Shown: piece by piece, positions 1 to 7,270 of the stretch
Layout of the letters: the number at the start of each line of letters is the position of its first letter
How positions within the stretch are numbered: position 1 is the stretch's first letter
Origin: Nitrososphaeria archaeon
GTDB lineage: Archaea > Thermoproteota > Nitrososphaeria > JACIWG01
DNA length: 56,725 nucleotides
NCBI GenBank assembly: GCA_026413865.1
Contig: JAOAKB010000009.1
Coordinates: 1 to 56,725 of the forward strand
Direction of reading: 5' to 3'
Position numbers and translations under genes: made by a program
The notes under the pieces: generated by a model
Seen by the model: the letters and a program-made list of their open reading frames with translations, nothing else
Database searches by the model: none
Told to the model about the DNA's origin: nothing

Positions 1-128
1 CCACCTATACCTACACCAACAACTATTGGAGGACATGGATTGGGTCCTGCTTCCTTTACTGCTTCAATAACAAACTTCTTTACCCCCTCTATACCATCAG
101 ACGGCTTTAACATCTTTATTTTACTCAT
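1..128 (-). CDS. Class I fumarate hydratase / tartrate dehydratase alpha-type protein, partial at window edge
   Basis: The visible protein reads [15 protein letters not shown]..., then [17 protein letters not shown]. This is the mid-to-late part of the iron-sulfur fumarase alpha subunit; the CPP motif supplies a cluster cysteine in that family. An ATG at 128 has a ggtga ribosome site just upstream. In complete alpha subunits this segment is preceded by roughly 150 residues. Here the frame is closed at 201-203, and the next gene starts at 359 on the other strand, so the gene looks N-terminally short. It may be a remnant, or the N-terminal part may be encoded elsewhere. The 3' end lies outside the window. 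Confidence 0.72.
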   Translation of the reverse strand, partial: MSKIKMLKPSDGIEGVKKFVIEAVKEAGPNPCPPIVVGVGIG

Positions 129-320
129 ATTTTCACCTTGAACGTTTCGAGGCTCGAATGTGTATTTAAGTTTTGTGGACAAATTGTCTATATTTTCTGC
201 TTATAAAGATTTTAGTTTTAGAACATATATTATTTTTGATTTATTTTTGGCTGTTGTTTGGTAAAAATGTTTGTCTTTTATTTTATAGTCTTCTTTTTTT
301 GTCTTTTTGGAACCGTTTTG

Positions 321-330
321 TTTATATTTT
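321..330 (+). promoter_or_regulatory. TATA box of the Lrp/AsnC gene
   Basis: The sequence tttatatttt lies about 33 nt before the ATG at 359. That spacing predicts a start of transcription almost at the start codon, so a nearly leaderless mRNA. No ribosome-binding site is seen in front of the ATG. Confidence 0.5.
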
Positions 331-358
331 ACCTTTTCTATAGGTTCTGTGGTTAGGT

Positions 359-817
359 ATGAAGAGATTGGATGATTTGGATTTAAAGATTTTGGACGAG
401 CTTAGCGAGAATGCTGGCATATCGATTCCTAAGTTGGCTAAGAAGCTTGGTGTTAAGCAGTCTAAAGTCTATAGTAGGGTTAAGAGACTCTTTAGAAGGG
501 GAGTAATTAGGAGAATGACTATTGAGGCTAATGAGGGGGCTCTTGGTTTAAATGTGCAAGCGTTTATTGGCATTAATGTAGAGTCTTTAGAAAGAGAGAA
601 GGTTGTTGATGAGATTGCTAAGGTGCCTGAGGTTGTTTCTGTTGCGGAGGTTACTGGAAGGTTTGACCTTATTGTTGAAGCGCATGTGAAGAGTTTAGAG
701 GATCTCTATAGTGTTGTCTCTAAAAAGATTGCTGTTTTACCCGGTGTAAGCCACACTGAAACATTCATACAGCTTAAAAAGAAGGAGGGTGTGAGAAAGT
801 ATTCGCTGATAAGGTAG
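359..817 (+). CDS. Lrp/AsnC family transcriptional regulator
   Basis: The 152-residue protein has the two-part Lrp layout. An N-terminal winged helix-turn-helix starts LDDLDLKILDELSENAGISI and continues with LAKKLGVKQSKVYSRVKRL. A C-terminal RAM (effector-binding, oligomerising) domain follows from about residue 65, with GRFDLIVEAHVKSLEDLYSVV. The length is normal for the family. It is divergent from the fumarase-type gene, with about 230 nt between the two starts, so it could control that gene or itself. The effector, usually an amino acid, cannot be read from sequence. Confidence 0.88.
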   Translation: MKRLDDLDLKILDELSENAGISIPKLAKKLGVKQSKVYSRVKRLFRRGVIRRMTIEANEGALGLNVQAFIGINVESLEREKVVDEIAKVPEVVSVAEVTGRFDLIVEAHVKSLEDLYSVVSKKIAVLPGVSHTETFIQLKKKEGVRKYSLIR

Positions 818-873
818 TTGGAGAAATAAAAGGAGGGATATAGTTTAGAGGTTTTTAGAGAAAATTTTTAGCT

Positions 874-889
874 TAAAAAATATTTTTTA
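874..889 (+). terminator. Possible T-rich terminator after the Lrp gene
   Basis: A perfect 16-bp A/T palindrome (taaaaaat/atttttta) ends in a T run, 57 nt after the Lrp stop codon and before the next gene. T-runs are the usual archaeal stop signal. The support is compositional only. Confidence 0.35.
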
Positions 890-920
890 GGCTGTTAATT
901 GATGGTTCTGTTGAAGAAGG

Positions 921-1604
921 TTGAATAGACTGTTTAGGTTTGAGGATCCAAAGATTACAGGATTGTTTGATAAGAGATTTATTTCTAGCATTTTTAAGAA
1001 AATGGAGGTTTTAGAAAAATGTGTGAGTAGGGTTGAGAACGCTTCTGGGTTAAGGTTTCCAGAATATTATATTGAACCTATACTCCCAGTCTATTTTGAT
1101 GACAGTGGTGGGATTGCAGTATACTATGCTAGAACAATACCTTATGCTGCCCCTAGCGGGCTTGATATTGTTGTACAGGTTTCAGCAGCAATGCTAAAAT
1201 ATGGTTCAAAATCTTCTATCGAAGCAATTCTTGCACACGAGTTTCTCCATTATCTTGACCTTGTTAGAAGAATTTCAAAGTTCGAGATAGTTTCTGATGA
1301 AGTAAGAGGAAGCGTCTTTGAAACATTATATAGTGATTTAGAGAAAACAATTAAGCCAGAACATGTGTATTCTGACAAAAAACTTGTAAGGAACCTTAAG
1401 AAAAAGTTTGTAGACGGATTTGAAGATGAAAAGTTGAAGGAGAAGACACTTTCTGACTGGATTAATAAGGGTAGACCCATTGTTCGACTATCACCAGAAG
1501 AAAATATGGTTAGAATTCCAGTGAACATGATTTTGGCTTCAAAATTTGATCCAATACTTCTTTTAAGGGTCAGGGAAATTGAGAAGAAGGCTGGTCTAGT
1601 ATAA
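921..1604 (+). CDS. Uncharacterised HExxH putative zinc-dependent hydrolase
   Basis: I do not recognise the 227-residue family. Residues 104-114 read LAHEFLHYLDL, which contains HEFLH (H106, E107, H110), the zinc-binding and catalytic signature of gluzincin/metzincin proteases. The rest is charged and soluble, with no signal peptide and no membrane segment, so a cytoplasmic minimal metallopeptidase is the best guess. The third zinc ligand is not obvious; D113 and E124 are candidates. The start is a TTG at 921, because an in-frame stop at 912-914 leaves no earlier ATG. The stop overlaps the start of the next gene (taatg), so the two are probably translationally coupled. The HExxH motif could still be structural. 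Confidence 0.6.
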   Translation: MNRLFRFEDPKITGLFDKRFISSIFKKMEVLEKCVSRVENASGLRFPEYYIEPILPVYFDDSGGIAVYYARTIPYAAPSGLDIVVQVSAAMLKYGSKSSIEAILAHEFLHYLDLVRRISKFEIVSDEVRGSVFETLYSDLEKTIKPEHVYSDKKLVRNLKKKFVDGFEDEKLKEKTLSDWINKGRPIVRLSPEENMVRIPVNMILASKFDPILLLRVREIEKKAGLV

Positions 1605-3241
1605 TGATAGAAGAAAATGTAAGAAATGATATTCTTAACTTAGTTTTTAGTGAATATGATAAGGAGAATGTGTTAGCAGCATGTGTTTACGGCTCACATG
1701 TTGCAGGATATGCTAGACAAGACAGCGACTATGATGTTATAGTGGTATTGAAAAAATATCCTGCAAAGATAGGGTACAAGTATGTTAGAGAACCTATATT
1801 AGCGGCGATACTAGCGGTTGAAAAGAAAATATTATATGATGATGCTAAAAAATCTTCTCTTGGAGAGTTTGTTGTAGGAAGGTTTCTTAACATTTATGAG
1901 CCGCTTATTGGAAAAGAGGTTTTAGAGGAAGTTGAGATAGAATATAAGAAGAGGGTAATACTTGAAATATTAAGTGAGTTTAATGGAAAGTTTCAGCCTC
2001 TAATTAATGTTATAAGGTTTCCACTCAAATACTTTCTTTTTGAAAAGCTTAGAAGAAGAATGCAATTTTATCCACCAGCCGTATACAGTTACACTAAAAC
2101 ATATGGAGGAACATTTAGGGAAAAAAATATTGAATTCAGTTTAGAGGGCTTCAAAAAGGCAGCACTTCAACTTAAGAAGGAGAAAAGTTGTATAGCCTTC
2201 GAAGACGATAGCGTATGGATTTCTGACCCAAACTCATTTAATAGAGTGGGTAAGATAAAAGTGATAGTTGAGGAAACAAAGAGGGATATAGCATCATATG
2301 CAACACATGTGTACTGTGGAAGAGTTGGAGTTTCAATAATATTGGAGGAACTAAAATCTAAGATAGAGAGACAGGGAAAGATTGAACCATTAAACGACCT
2401 AAAACATACTTCAAAATTCCTAAAAATTCCTGAGGGAACATTAATTGTTAACGAAAAAGATTGGGTTGGGAGAATAGTAGAATTTTTGAATTTGGGAAAA
2501 GATTATAGTTATAGGGTTGAAAAGATAGGAGGCTATGGTATAGACAAGATAGTTAGTGTTGCAAGAAAATATGTTTTTGTTTCAAATGATAAAGTCTGTA
2601 ATGTTGTAGTTAAGAGGTTCAGAGACCCAAGAAACATAAAATGGGCTATACTGGCATTAGCTACACTCGCTGACATAAGGTTCGAAGTACTACCATTAAA
2701 GAGGATGGCTAATGAATACACAAATAATTTAGAGTTTAAAAGACTTGGATTTAATGTACCAAAAATTTATGCTGTAGACTTAGATAGAATACAGCTTATA
2801 ACAGAATATGTTGAGGGAGAAAATGTTAGCACATTATTAAAAAACGGAGAGTTTAATGTTTTAGAAAAGGTTGGAGAAGAAATTGGAAAACTTCATTCAA
2901 AAGGATGTGCTTTAGGAGATTCAAAACCAGATAACATGATTGTTTCAAAAGATAATAGAATATTTTTCACAGACCTTGAGCAGGCTAAAGTGGGTGGAGA
3001 AAGAGTTTGGGATATTGCAGAATTTATAAACTATAGCCTAGCATTCTCTTTTGATACAGAGTATGCTTGGAAAATTGCAAACCTTTTTTCTAAAGGATAC
3101 CTAAAATATGGTAGGGCTGAGGATTTGAAAAAGATAGGGGAAGCAAAATATAGTCTAGTCTTCAAACCCTTTATTACACCACAAGTTTCTAAAAATATCC
3201 TTTTGGGAATAGAGGAGGCAATAAATGATGCTAACGCTTAA
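1604..3241 (+). CDS. Nucleotidyltransferase (MNT-like) fused to a Bud32/RIO-like protein kinase
   Basis: The protein has 545 residues and two recognisable ends. The N-terminus holds a minimal nucleotidyltransferase: GS at 30-31 and SDYD at 41-44 match the GS...DxD metal-binding motif of pol-beta-type enzymes. The C-terminal third holds an atypical kinase of the Bud32/RIO kind: lysine K337 in VVVKRF, a GDSKPDN catalytic loop with D439 and N444, and DLE with D457 in the DFG position. All key residues are present, so both halves could be active. The middle (about 130-300) is unassigned. It overlaps the upstream HExxH gene by one base. Its 3' end overlaps the convergent S27ae gene by 11 bases. 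Confidence 0.7.
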   Translation: MIEENVRNDILNLVFSEYDKENVLAACVYGSHVAGYARQDSDYDVIVVLKKYPAKIGYKYVREPILAAILAVEKKILYDDAKKSSLGEFVVGRFLNIYEPLIGKEVLEEVEIEYKKRVILEILSEFNGKFQPLINVIRFPLKYFLFEKLRRRMQFYPPAVYSYTKTYGGTFREKNIEFSLEGFKKAALQLKKEKSCIAFEDDSVWISDPNSFNRVGKIKVIVEETKRDIASYATHVYCGRVGVSIILEELKSKIERQGKIEPLNDLKHTSKFLKIPEGTLIVNEKDWVGRIVEFLNLGKDYSYRVEKIGGYGIDKIVSVARKYVFVSNDKVCNVVVKRFRDPRNIKWAILALATLADIRFEVLPLKRMANEYTNNLEFKRLGFNVPKIYAVDLDRIQLITEYVEGENVSTLLKNGEFNVLEKVGEEIGKLHSKGCALGDSKPDNMIVSKDNRIFFTDLEQAKVGGERVWDIAEFINYSLAFSFDTEYAWKIANLFSKGYLKYGRAEDLKKIGEAKYSLVFKPFITPQVSKNILLGIEEAINDANA

Positions 3242-3410
3242 ATTTTGTAAAACCACATCTACCGCAAGTTAATCTATCTTCATGCTCAGCCAGAAAAACA
3301 CCCCTACCACACTTTGGGCAATCGACACGCCTAGAAACAATTTTATCATCTTGAATAACATAAAGTTTCCATACCCCCTTCAAAGCCTTTTTAGATCCTT
3401 TTTCACTCAA
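3231..3410 (-). CDS. rps27ae: 30S ribosomal protein S27ae (eS31)
   Basis: A 59-residue reading frame opens with a TTG at 3410, two bases after the S24e stop, and has aggt just ahead of it. It encodes a single zinc ribbon, [11 protein letters not shown]...LTCGRCGF, with four cysteines, preceded by the basic [12 protein letters not shown] segment typical of archaeal S27ae. It follows S24e, which is the standard archaeal order. Its tail runs 11 bases into the end of the convergent kinase-fusion gene. In many archaea kae1 and bud32 come next on the same strand; here they do not. Confidence 0.9.
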   Translation of the reverse strand: MSEKGSKKALKGVWKLYVIQDDKIVSRRVDCPKCGRGVFLAEHEDRLTCGRCGFTKFKR

Positions 3411-3412
3411 AC

Positions 3413-3775
3413 CTACTTACCACCTTTTTTAGCTGCAGCCTGCTTTTGCGCAGCCTTCTTACTTGAAAGCTCCTTTTTAACCTTTTCACGTTCTTCTTTA
3501 GAAAGTAATCGGACAAAAAGATGCTTTGGAAGCTGCCTTTTTGCATCATCAACCTTCTTATACACGTATGCAAGAATTTTTGCATCACGAACTCCAGAAG
3601 AAGTGGAAATCTTGATTGGGTAAACAAGATTTGAGTCAACACCCAATTCTTTTGCAATAATTTCTCGAACCTTCTGCCTAGATGCAAGATGAGCTTGCTC
3701 ATGAAAGAGAGCCTCAACTTCAACTCTTCCAAGTAGTTGATTTTCAAACTTGTTTAGTATGGTATATTCTGTCAT
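3413..3775 (-). CDS. rps24e: 30S ribosomal protein S24e (eS24)
   Basis: The 120-residue protein has the S24e core: [17 protein letters not shown] near the N-terminus and [22 protein letters not shown], then [16 protein letters not shown]. It ends in a lysine/alanine-rich basic tail. It belongs to the small-subunit body. It is followed by S27ae and has its own TATA element upstream, so the pair may be transcribed separately from the dephospho-CoA kinase gene. Confidence 0.95.
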   Translation of the reverse strand: MTEYTILNKFENQLLGRVEVEALFHEQAHLASRQKVREIIAKELGVDSNLVYPIKISTSSGVRDAKILAYVYKKVDDAKRQLPKHLFVRLLSKEEREKVKKELSSKKAAQKQAAAKKGGK

Positions 3776-3803
3776 AGTGACCTATTGAGGGTCTGCAAGT
3801 GGA

Positions 3804-3817
3804 GTAAATTAAACTTT
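3804..3817 (-). promoter_or_regulatory. TATA-like promoter element of the S24e-S27ae pair
   Basis: Read on the minus strand the element is aaagtttaattta, centred about 36 nt before the S24e ATG. That leaves a short leader containing the weak taggt ribosome site. Confidence 0.4.
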
Positions 3818-3843
3818 TTTGCAATCAAGTTTTAGCATAAAAA

Positions 3844-4359
3844 TTATCTTTTTGATAGAGTCATAGAAGAAAAGATTTTTTCACAAAATTCTTTAACCCT
3901 CTCTTCTACATCCACTATCACTAGACCCTCATCAGGTTGCCCATATAGTACACATGAACCTTTAGGGGAAAAGATTATGGCTACAAGAGCAAGAAGATCT
4001 TCTTCACCATCAACAAGAATTCTTACAGGCTTATTTGAGCACAATGATGCTTTAAACGCTTCTATACTTTCTTCAGTAATACATCCTCTTGGATTACTGA
4101 CATGAAACTCTACCTTATGAGCTGGTTTTGGAACATTTCTTGGAAGCCTTTTCTCTTTTATGTCAACAATTTGGATGTCGGGAACAATGTTTATGGAAAG
4201 CAGGAAATCGAGTGTAGCATCTCCAACTGAAACAAGTAGCTTACAATCTCTAATTCTAGAAAGCACTCTTTGAACCTTATAGGAATCATTTTTTATTAAT
4301 AGGCCTAATGGCTTTTTTAGTTCTTGTGCTAAATTTTCATTTAGTATCCAAACATGCAC
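3844..4359 (-). CDS. GTP-dependent dephospho-CoA kinase (DUF359 family)
   Basis: The 171-residue protein matches the archaeal DUF359 family, identified as the GTP-using kinase for the last step of coenzyme A synthesis (dephospho-CoA to CoA). Visible signatures are VSVGDATLDFLL near residue 45, VRILVDGEEDLLALVAI near 115 and VLYGQPDEGLVIVDV near 140. The length is normal. It lies two bases downstream of the Spt4 gene, a linkage seen in many archaeal genomes. Acts in the cytoplasm. Confidence 0.85.
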   Translation of the reverse strand: MHVWILNENLAQELKKPLGLLIKNDSYKVQRVLSRIRDCKLLVSVGDATLDFLLSINIVPDIQIVDIKEKRLPRNVPKPAHKVEFHVSNPRGCITEESIEAFKASLCSNKPVRILVDGEEDLLALVAIIFSPKGSCVLYGQPDEGLVIVDVEERVKEFCEKIFSSMTLSKR

Positions 4360-4361
4360 CT

Positions 4362-4559
4362 TCAGCTCACTTCAACCGCATAGCGGCCGCTTGACTTCAA
4401 ATTTAGTATCTTTGCAATCTGAGACTTTTCAGGATCTAGGATAATGATTAGACCAGACCATTTCGTTGTCAAATCCGTAGAATTACATACTGGACAAACC
4501 TTTCCAGTTGTTAAAGCCTTACATTTTCTACATGCAAACTCTTTAGGCATAAACTTCAC
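4362..4559 (-). CDS. spt4: Transcription elongation factor Spt4 (RNA polymerase subunit E'')
   Basis: The 65-residue protein is a single zinc ribbon, CRKCKALTTGKVCPVCNST, with four cysteines at the expected spacing, followed by the TTKWSGLIIILDPEKSQIAK strand that pairs with Spt5. Its start overlaps the RpoE' stop by four bases, the standard rpoE'-rpoE'' arrangement. Spt4-Spt5 clamps RNA polymerase for processive elongation. Confidence 0.93.
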   Translation of the reverse strand: MKFMPKEFACRKCKALTTGKVCPVCNSTDLTTKWSGLIIILDPEKSQIAKILNLKSSGRYAVEVS

Positions 4560-5110
4560 TCTTCAATCTTAGCCTTTTTCACATCCTCTTCGATCCATTC
4601 TAGTGCACCAAGAAAAGGTTGCCTACATGTTATACCAATCTTTCCAATAGATTCACCACGCGAAAGGCTCACAGCAGTTATTCTAGCACGGATTCTTGAA
4701 CCAACCTTTAATATACGCTTTGTCTGTGAAGCAGTTATCACACCCCTTTTAGTGTCACTGGTAACGTAATCGTCTATAATTTGGGAAATGTGCAGTAATG
4801 AGTCTGTTGGACCAATTCTTACAAAAGCCCCAAAATCAGTAACCTCAACAACCTCACCCTCAACAACCTCTTGAACCTTTGGGTAAAAGGTTAAAACCCT
4901 AAAAGAGACCTGATGATATGAGGCACCATCGCCTGGAACAATTTTTCCAACAGGATCAGGCTTAACTTCATTCAAAAGAATAATGTAGCCTAACTCGGGT
5001 ATAATCATACTTTCATACTTTTTCTTTAAAATTTCTTCTGCAACTTCCTTTAAAGGCCTCCCAAACTGGTCTGGAGGAATTCTTACAACATCCTCTAACT
5101 CAACCAGCAT
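4556..5110 (-). CDS. rpoE1: DNA-directed RNA polymerase subunit E' (RpoE1, Rpb7 homolog)
   Basis: From the ATG at 5110 the protein has 184 residues and begins MLVELEDVVRIPPDQFGRPL, the normal archaeal RpoE' start. A TTG five codons upstream (5125) is open but gives an atypical N-terminus. The N-terminal tip domain is followed by an S1 RNA-binding domain: GEVVEVTDFGAFVRIGPTDS then LLHISQI. With RpoF it forms the polymerase stalk. A gaggt ribosome site sits upstream. Confidence 0.93.
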   Translation of the reverse strand: MLVELEDVVRIPPDQFGRPLKEVAEEILKKKYESMIIPELGYIILLNEVKPDPVGKIVPGDGASYHQVSFRVLTFYPKVQEVVEGEVVEVTDFGAFVRIGPTDSLLHISQIIDDYVTSDTKRGVITASQTKRILKVGSRIRARITAVSLSRGESIGKIGITCRQPFLGALEWIEEDVKKAKIEE

Positions 5111-5153
5111 GAACAAAATGATCAACCTCTAAAATTTATCACGCATAAACCAC

Positions 5154-5165
5154 AAATATTATAGA
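5154..5165 (-). promoter_or_regulatory. TATA box of the rpoE1-spt4-DUF359 transcript
   Basis: The minus-strand element tctataatattt predicts a start near 5133, just upstream of the gaggt ribosome site and the rpoE1 start. It separates this transcript from the PIN gene upstream. Confidence 0.45.
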
Positions 5166-5198
5166 ATATTAACCTTTCCAAAAAATTGAGCCCAAATT

Positions 5199-5579
5199 TT
5201 AGCATAATACAACCTTATCATTTGAGAGAGTTATACATTTAAGCTTTTCCCTAAAAAGCCTTTCCCTAAGTTTACCATCCATAGTCGCAACCCAAACATC
5301 AGGCTTCGTCCTAGCATATGAGATAATCCTATCATCTACAGAACCAGTCTTAGGAGTTTCTACAACCTTCATTTTCTCGTCCACAAACTTTAAAGATAAC
5401 AGAGCAAGCTTAGACTTCTTAACATGTCTAGAACATGATAACCTAGAAAGTTCTTCAACAACACAGTCAGGTACAACAAAGGATACAGGATCCAATATTC
5501 TTATAATATCATCTATTATATGAGAAGACTTTTCTGCTAAAGTCATTATAAAACTGGTATCAAAAACTATTTCAAACAA
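5199..5579 (-). CDS. Fcf1-like PIN-domain protein (COG1412 type)
   Basis: The 126-residue single PIN domain shows acidic metal-binding residues: D7 in VFDTSFIM, E43/E44 in VVEELSRL, D82/D83 in SVDDRIISYA and D100 in VATMDGKLRERL. In archaea this protein type is encoded beside aIF2-gamma, and it resembles eukaryotic Fcf1/Utp24, a nuclease-fold protein of 18S rRNA processing. It starts 7 bases after the aIF2-gamma stop. The location argues for ribosome maturation rather than a VapC toxin. Enzymatic activity is not proven by sequence. Confidence 0.8.
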   Translation of the reverse strand: MFEIVFDTSFIMTLAEKSSHIIDDIIRILDPVSFVVPDCVVEELSRLSCSRHVKKSKLALLSLKFVDEKMKVVETPKTGSVDDRIISYARTKPDVWVATMDGKLRERLFREKLKCITLSNDKVVLC

Positions 5580-5586
5580 TCGCCAT

Positions 5587-6825
5587 CTATTCTATAATAC
5601 CAGAACCTATAAGCCGCCACCTATCACCTATTCTCCTAGCTATAGCAACCCTAGCACCGGACAATGCAGCAACAGGACGACGAAGCTTAACCTCGATAAT
5701 ATCAGACCTTGCTGAGGAAACAAGACCGACAGTGACAGCAGTCCACACATTTAAACGTAACATTTCATTCATTGCAATTTTTGTTACAGGAACATCTTCT
5801 TCAAGACCGACAACCTTCTTGAAAAGATTCACTTTTAATGTCAGGGAATCGTATGCTGGAAGGTCATAGTCGATACTACATACTACTGAGCCAACCAGAG
5901 AATCACTTTTGGTTAAAGATGGATCCAAATTTGTTCCTATGGCTACAAGGCCGCCGCTTGTTACCTTATCCACTAATCCAGCACTTGTACTTAAGGACTT
6001 TATGACAGTATTAATTTGGGTGTACCTATTTTTTTCCTTATCTAAAACACCTGGCAAAATTTTTATTTCATCGCCAACCATAAACTGGCCCTGTATAAGT
6101 GACCCACCTAATACACCACCCTTTAAGTCCATAAAATCTGTTCCAGGCTTATTAACATCAAATGATCTAAGAACTTGCATCAAAGGAGGAGCATTTAGAT
6201 CCCTTACTGGAGTCGGTATATGCCTTTCTATAGCCTCAATCAAGGCGTCAACATTTAATTTGTAGGCAGCGGAAACTGGAATTATTGGAGCATTTTCTGC
6301 AACAGTACCTTTAACAAAATTTTTTATAGCCAAATAATTTTCTCGAGCACGCTTATCGTCAACAAGATCAACTTTATTTTGTACTATAACAATATTCTTT
6401 TTACCAAGCATATCAAGTGCAGCAAGATGTTCAGAAGTCTGTGGTTGGGGGACCTTCTCGTCTGCAGCTATAACTAATATTGCACCATCCATCAGTGCAG
6501 CACCCGAAAGCATGTTAGCCATCAAACTTTCGTGTCCAGGACAGTCGACAAAACTTACAACCCTAACAAGCTCCGACGGAGAATTACAAGATGAACATGT
6601 TGGTGAAGTACTATAATTTGATGGAGGCGAACACTTTGGACACTTGTAGATTGCAGCATCAGCATATCCAACACGAATCGTGATCCCACGCTTAAGCTCT
6701 TCACTATGTGTGCTAGCCCATTTTCCGGTTAAAGCTTGGACCAAGGTTGTTTTACCATGGTCAACGTGCCCCGCTGTACCAATGTTTACTTCAGGCTGGC
6801 GTGGGATCTTATACAATGGATTCAC
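5587..6825 (-). CDS. eif2g: Translation initiation factor aIF2 gamma subunit
   Basis: The 412-residue GTPase carries GHVDHGKT at 19-26 (P-loop), DCPGH at 94-98 and NKVDLVDD. It also has the archaeal aIF2-gamma zinc knuckle with C62, C65, C77 and C80. EF-Tu-like domains 2 and 3 follow and the length is normal. It binds Met-tRNAi and brings it to the small subunit. It lies 5 bases after S6e and before the PIN gene, probably as one transcript. Confidence 0.97.
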   Translation of the reverse strand: MNPLYKIPRQPEVNIGTAGHVDHGKTTLVQALTGKWASTHSEELKRGITIRVGYADAAIYKCPKCSPPSNYSTSPTCSSCNSPSELVRVVSFVDCPGHESLMANMLSGAALMDGAILVIAADEKVPQPQTSEHLAALDMLGKKNIVIVQNKVDLVDDKRARENYLAIKNFVKGTVAENAPIIPVSAAYKLNVDALIEAIERHIPTPVRDLNAPPLMQVLRSFDVNKPGTDFMDLKGGVLGGSLIQGQFMVGDEIKILPGVLDKEKNRYTQINTVIKSLSTSAGLVDKVTSGGLVAIGTNLDPSLTKSDSLVGSVVCSIDYDLPAYDSLTLKVNLFKKVVGLEEDVPVTKIAMNEMLRLNVWTAVTVGLVSSARSDIIEVKLRRPVAALSGARVAIARRIGDRWRLIGSGIIE

Positions 6826-6830
6826 CTGTC

Positions 6831-7196
6831 CTACGACTTTATTTCCTCTGATTCATTTGACAAGAGCACCGCATTTATTTGATAAATGTCTTCTGTTATA
6901 GTGTTACCTCTAACAAGTTTCCTACGTCTTTCACCTGGCCTAACCTTTTTTAAGCCCACACCCTTTGTAAGCAAGGCATACTTTTTAACCCCACCGGGAA
7001 TGTCAGCTCTCATAGGAAAACCTGCTCTGTCAGAGCCGCCGGTTATCTTGATTTTTCCATTAACACCCAAAACTGAACCGTCTATTATATCATTTATTTT
7101 TAAACCTAAAAATGGTGCAGCCTGCTGGTCCTTAACTTCGTATACTGTTGACTTTCCAGTTTTTGGATCAGATAGTACTATTTTAAAGTTGGCCAT
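6831..7196 (-). CDS. rps6e: 30S ribosomal protein S6e (eS6)
   Basis: The 121-residue protein matches archaeal S6e: FKIVLSDPKTGKSTVYEV at the start, GLKINDIIDGSVLG, the ITGGSDRAGFPMRADIPGG signature, and GERRRKLVRGNTI near the end. It heads the S6e-aIF2-gamma-PIN operon. The ATG at 7196 lies 18 nt after the predicted transcription start. Confidence 0.95.
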   Translation of the reverse strand: MANFKIVLSDPKTGKSTVYEVKDQQAAPFLGLKINDIIDGSVLGVNGKIKITGGSDRAGFPMRADIPGGVKKYALLTKGVGLKKVRPGERRRKLVRGNTITEDIYQINAVLLSNESEEIKS

Positions 7197-7234
7197 ATTT
7201 TAACGCCCACTACCACAGAGCAGAACAATGGTAT

Positions 7235-7244
7235 GTTATAAAAT
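7235..7244 (-). promoter_or_regulatory. TATA box of the S6e-aIF2-gamma operon
   Basis: The minus-strand sequence attttataac lies 39-48 nt upstream of the S6e ATG, in the 74-nt gap after aIF5B. The spacing predicts a start near 7214. Confidence 0.45.
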
Positions 7245-7270
7245 TTTGATTTTTTATACTGATTCCATTC

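Noticed and set aside
1604-3241. Calling the fusion protein Bud32 of KEOPS
   Set aside because: Only the C-terminal third is kinase-like. It is joined to a nucleotidyltransferase and a large unassigned middle, not to Kae1.
3282-3623. Plus-strand frame of 113 codons over the S27ae/S24e region
   Set aside because: It is antisense to two well-supported ribosomal genes on the minus strand and has no recognisable protein character; a composition shadow.
3403-3747. Second minus-strand frame of 114 codons across S24e
   Set aside because: It overlaps S24e almost entirely in another frame, and only the S24e frame matches a family.
5199-5579. PIN gene as a VapC toxin
   Set aside because: There is no antitoxin gene beside it. 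It is locked in the aIF2-gamma operon, as is the Fcf1-like protein in other archaea.
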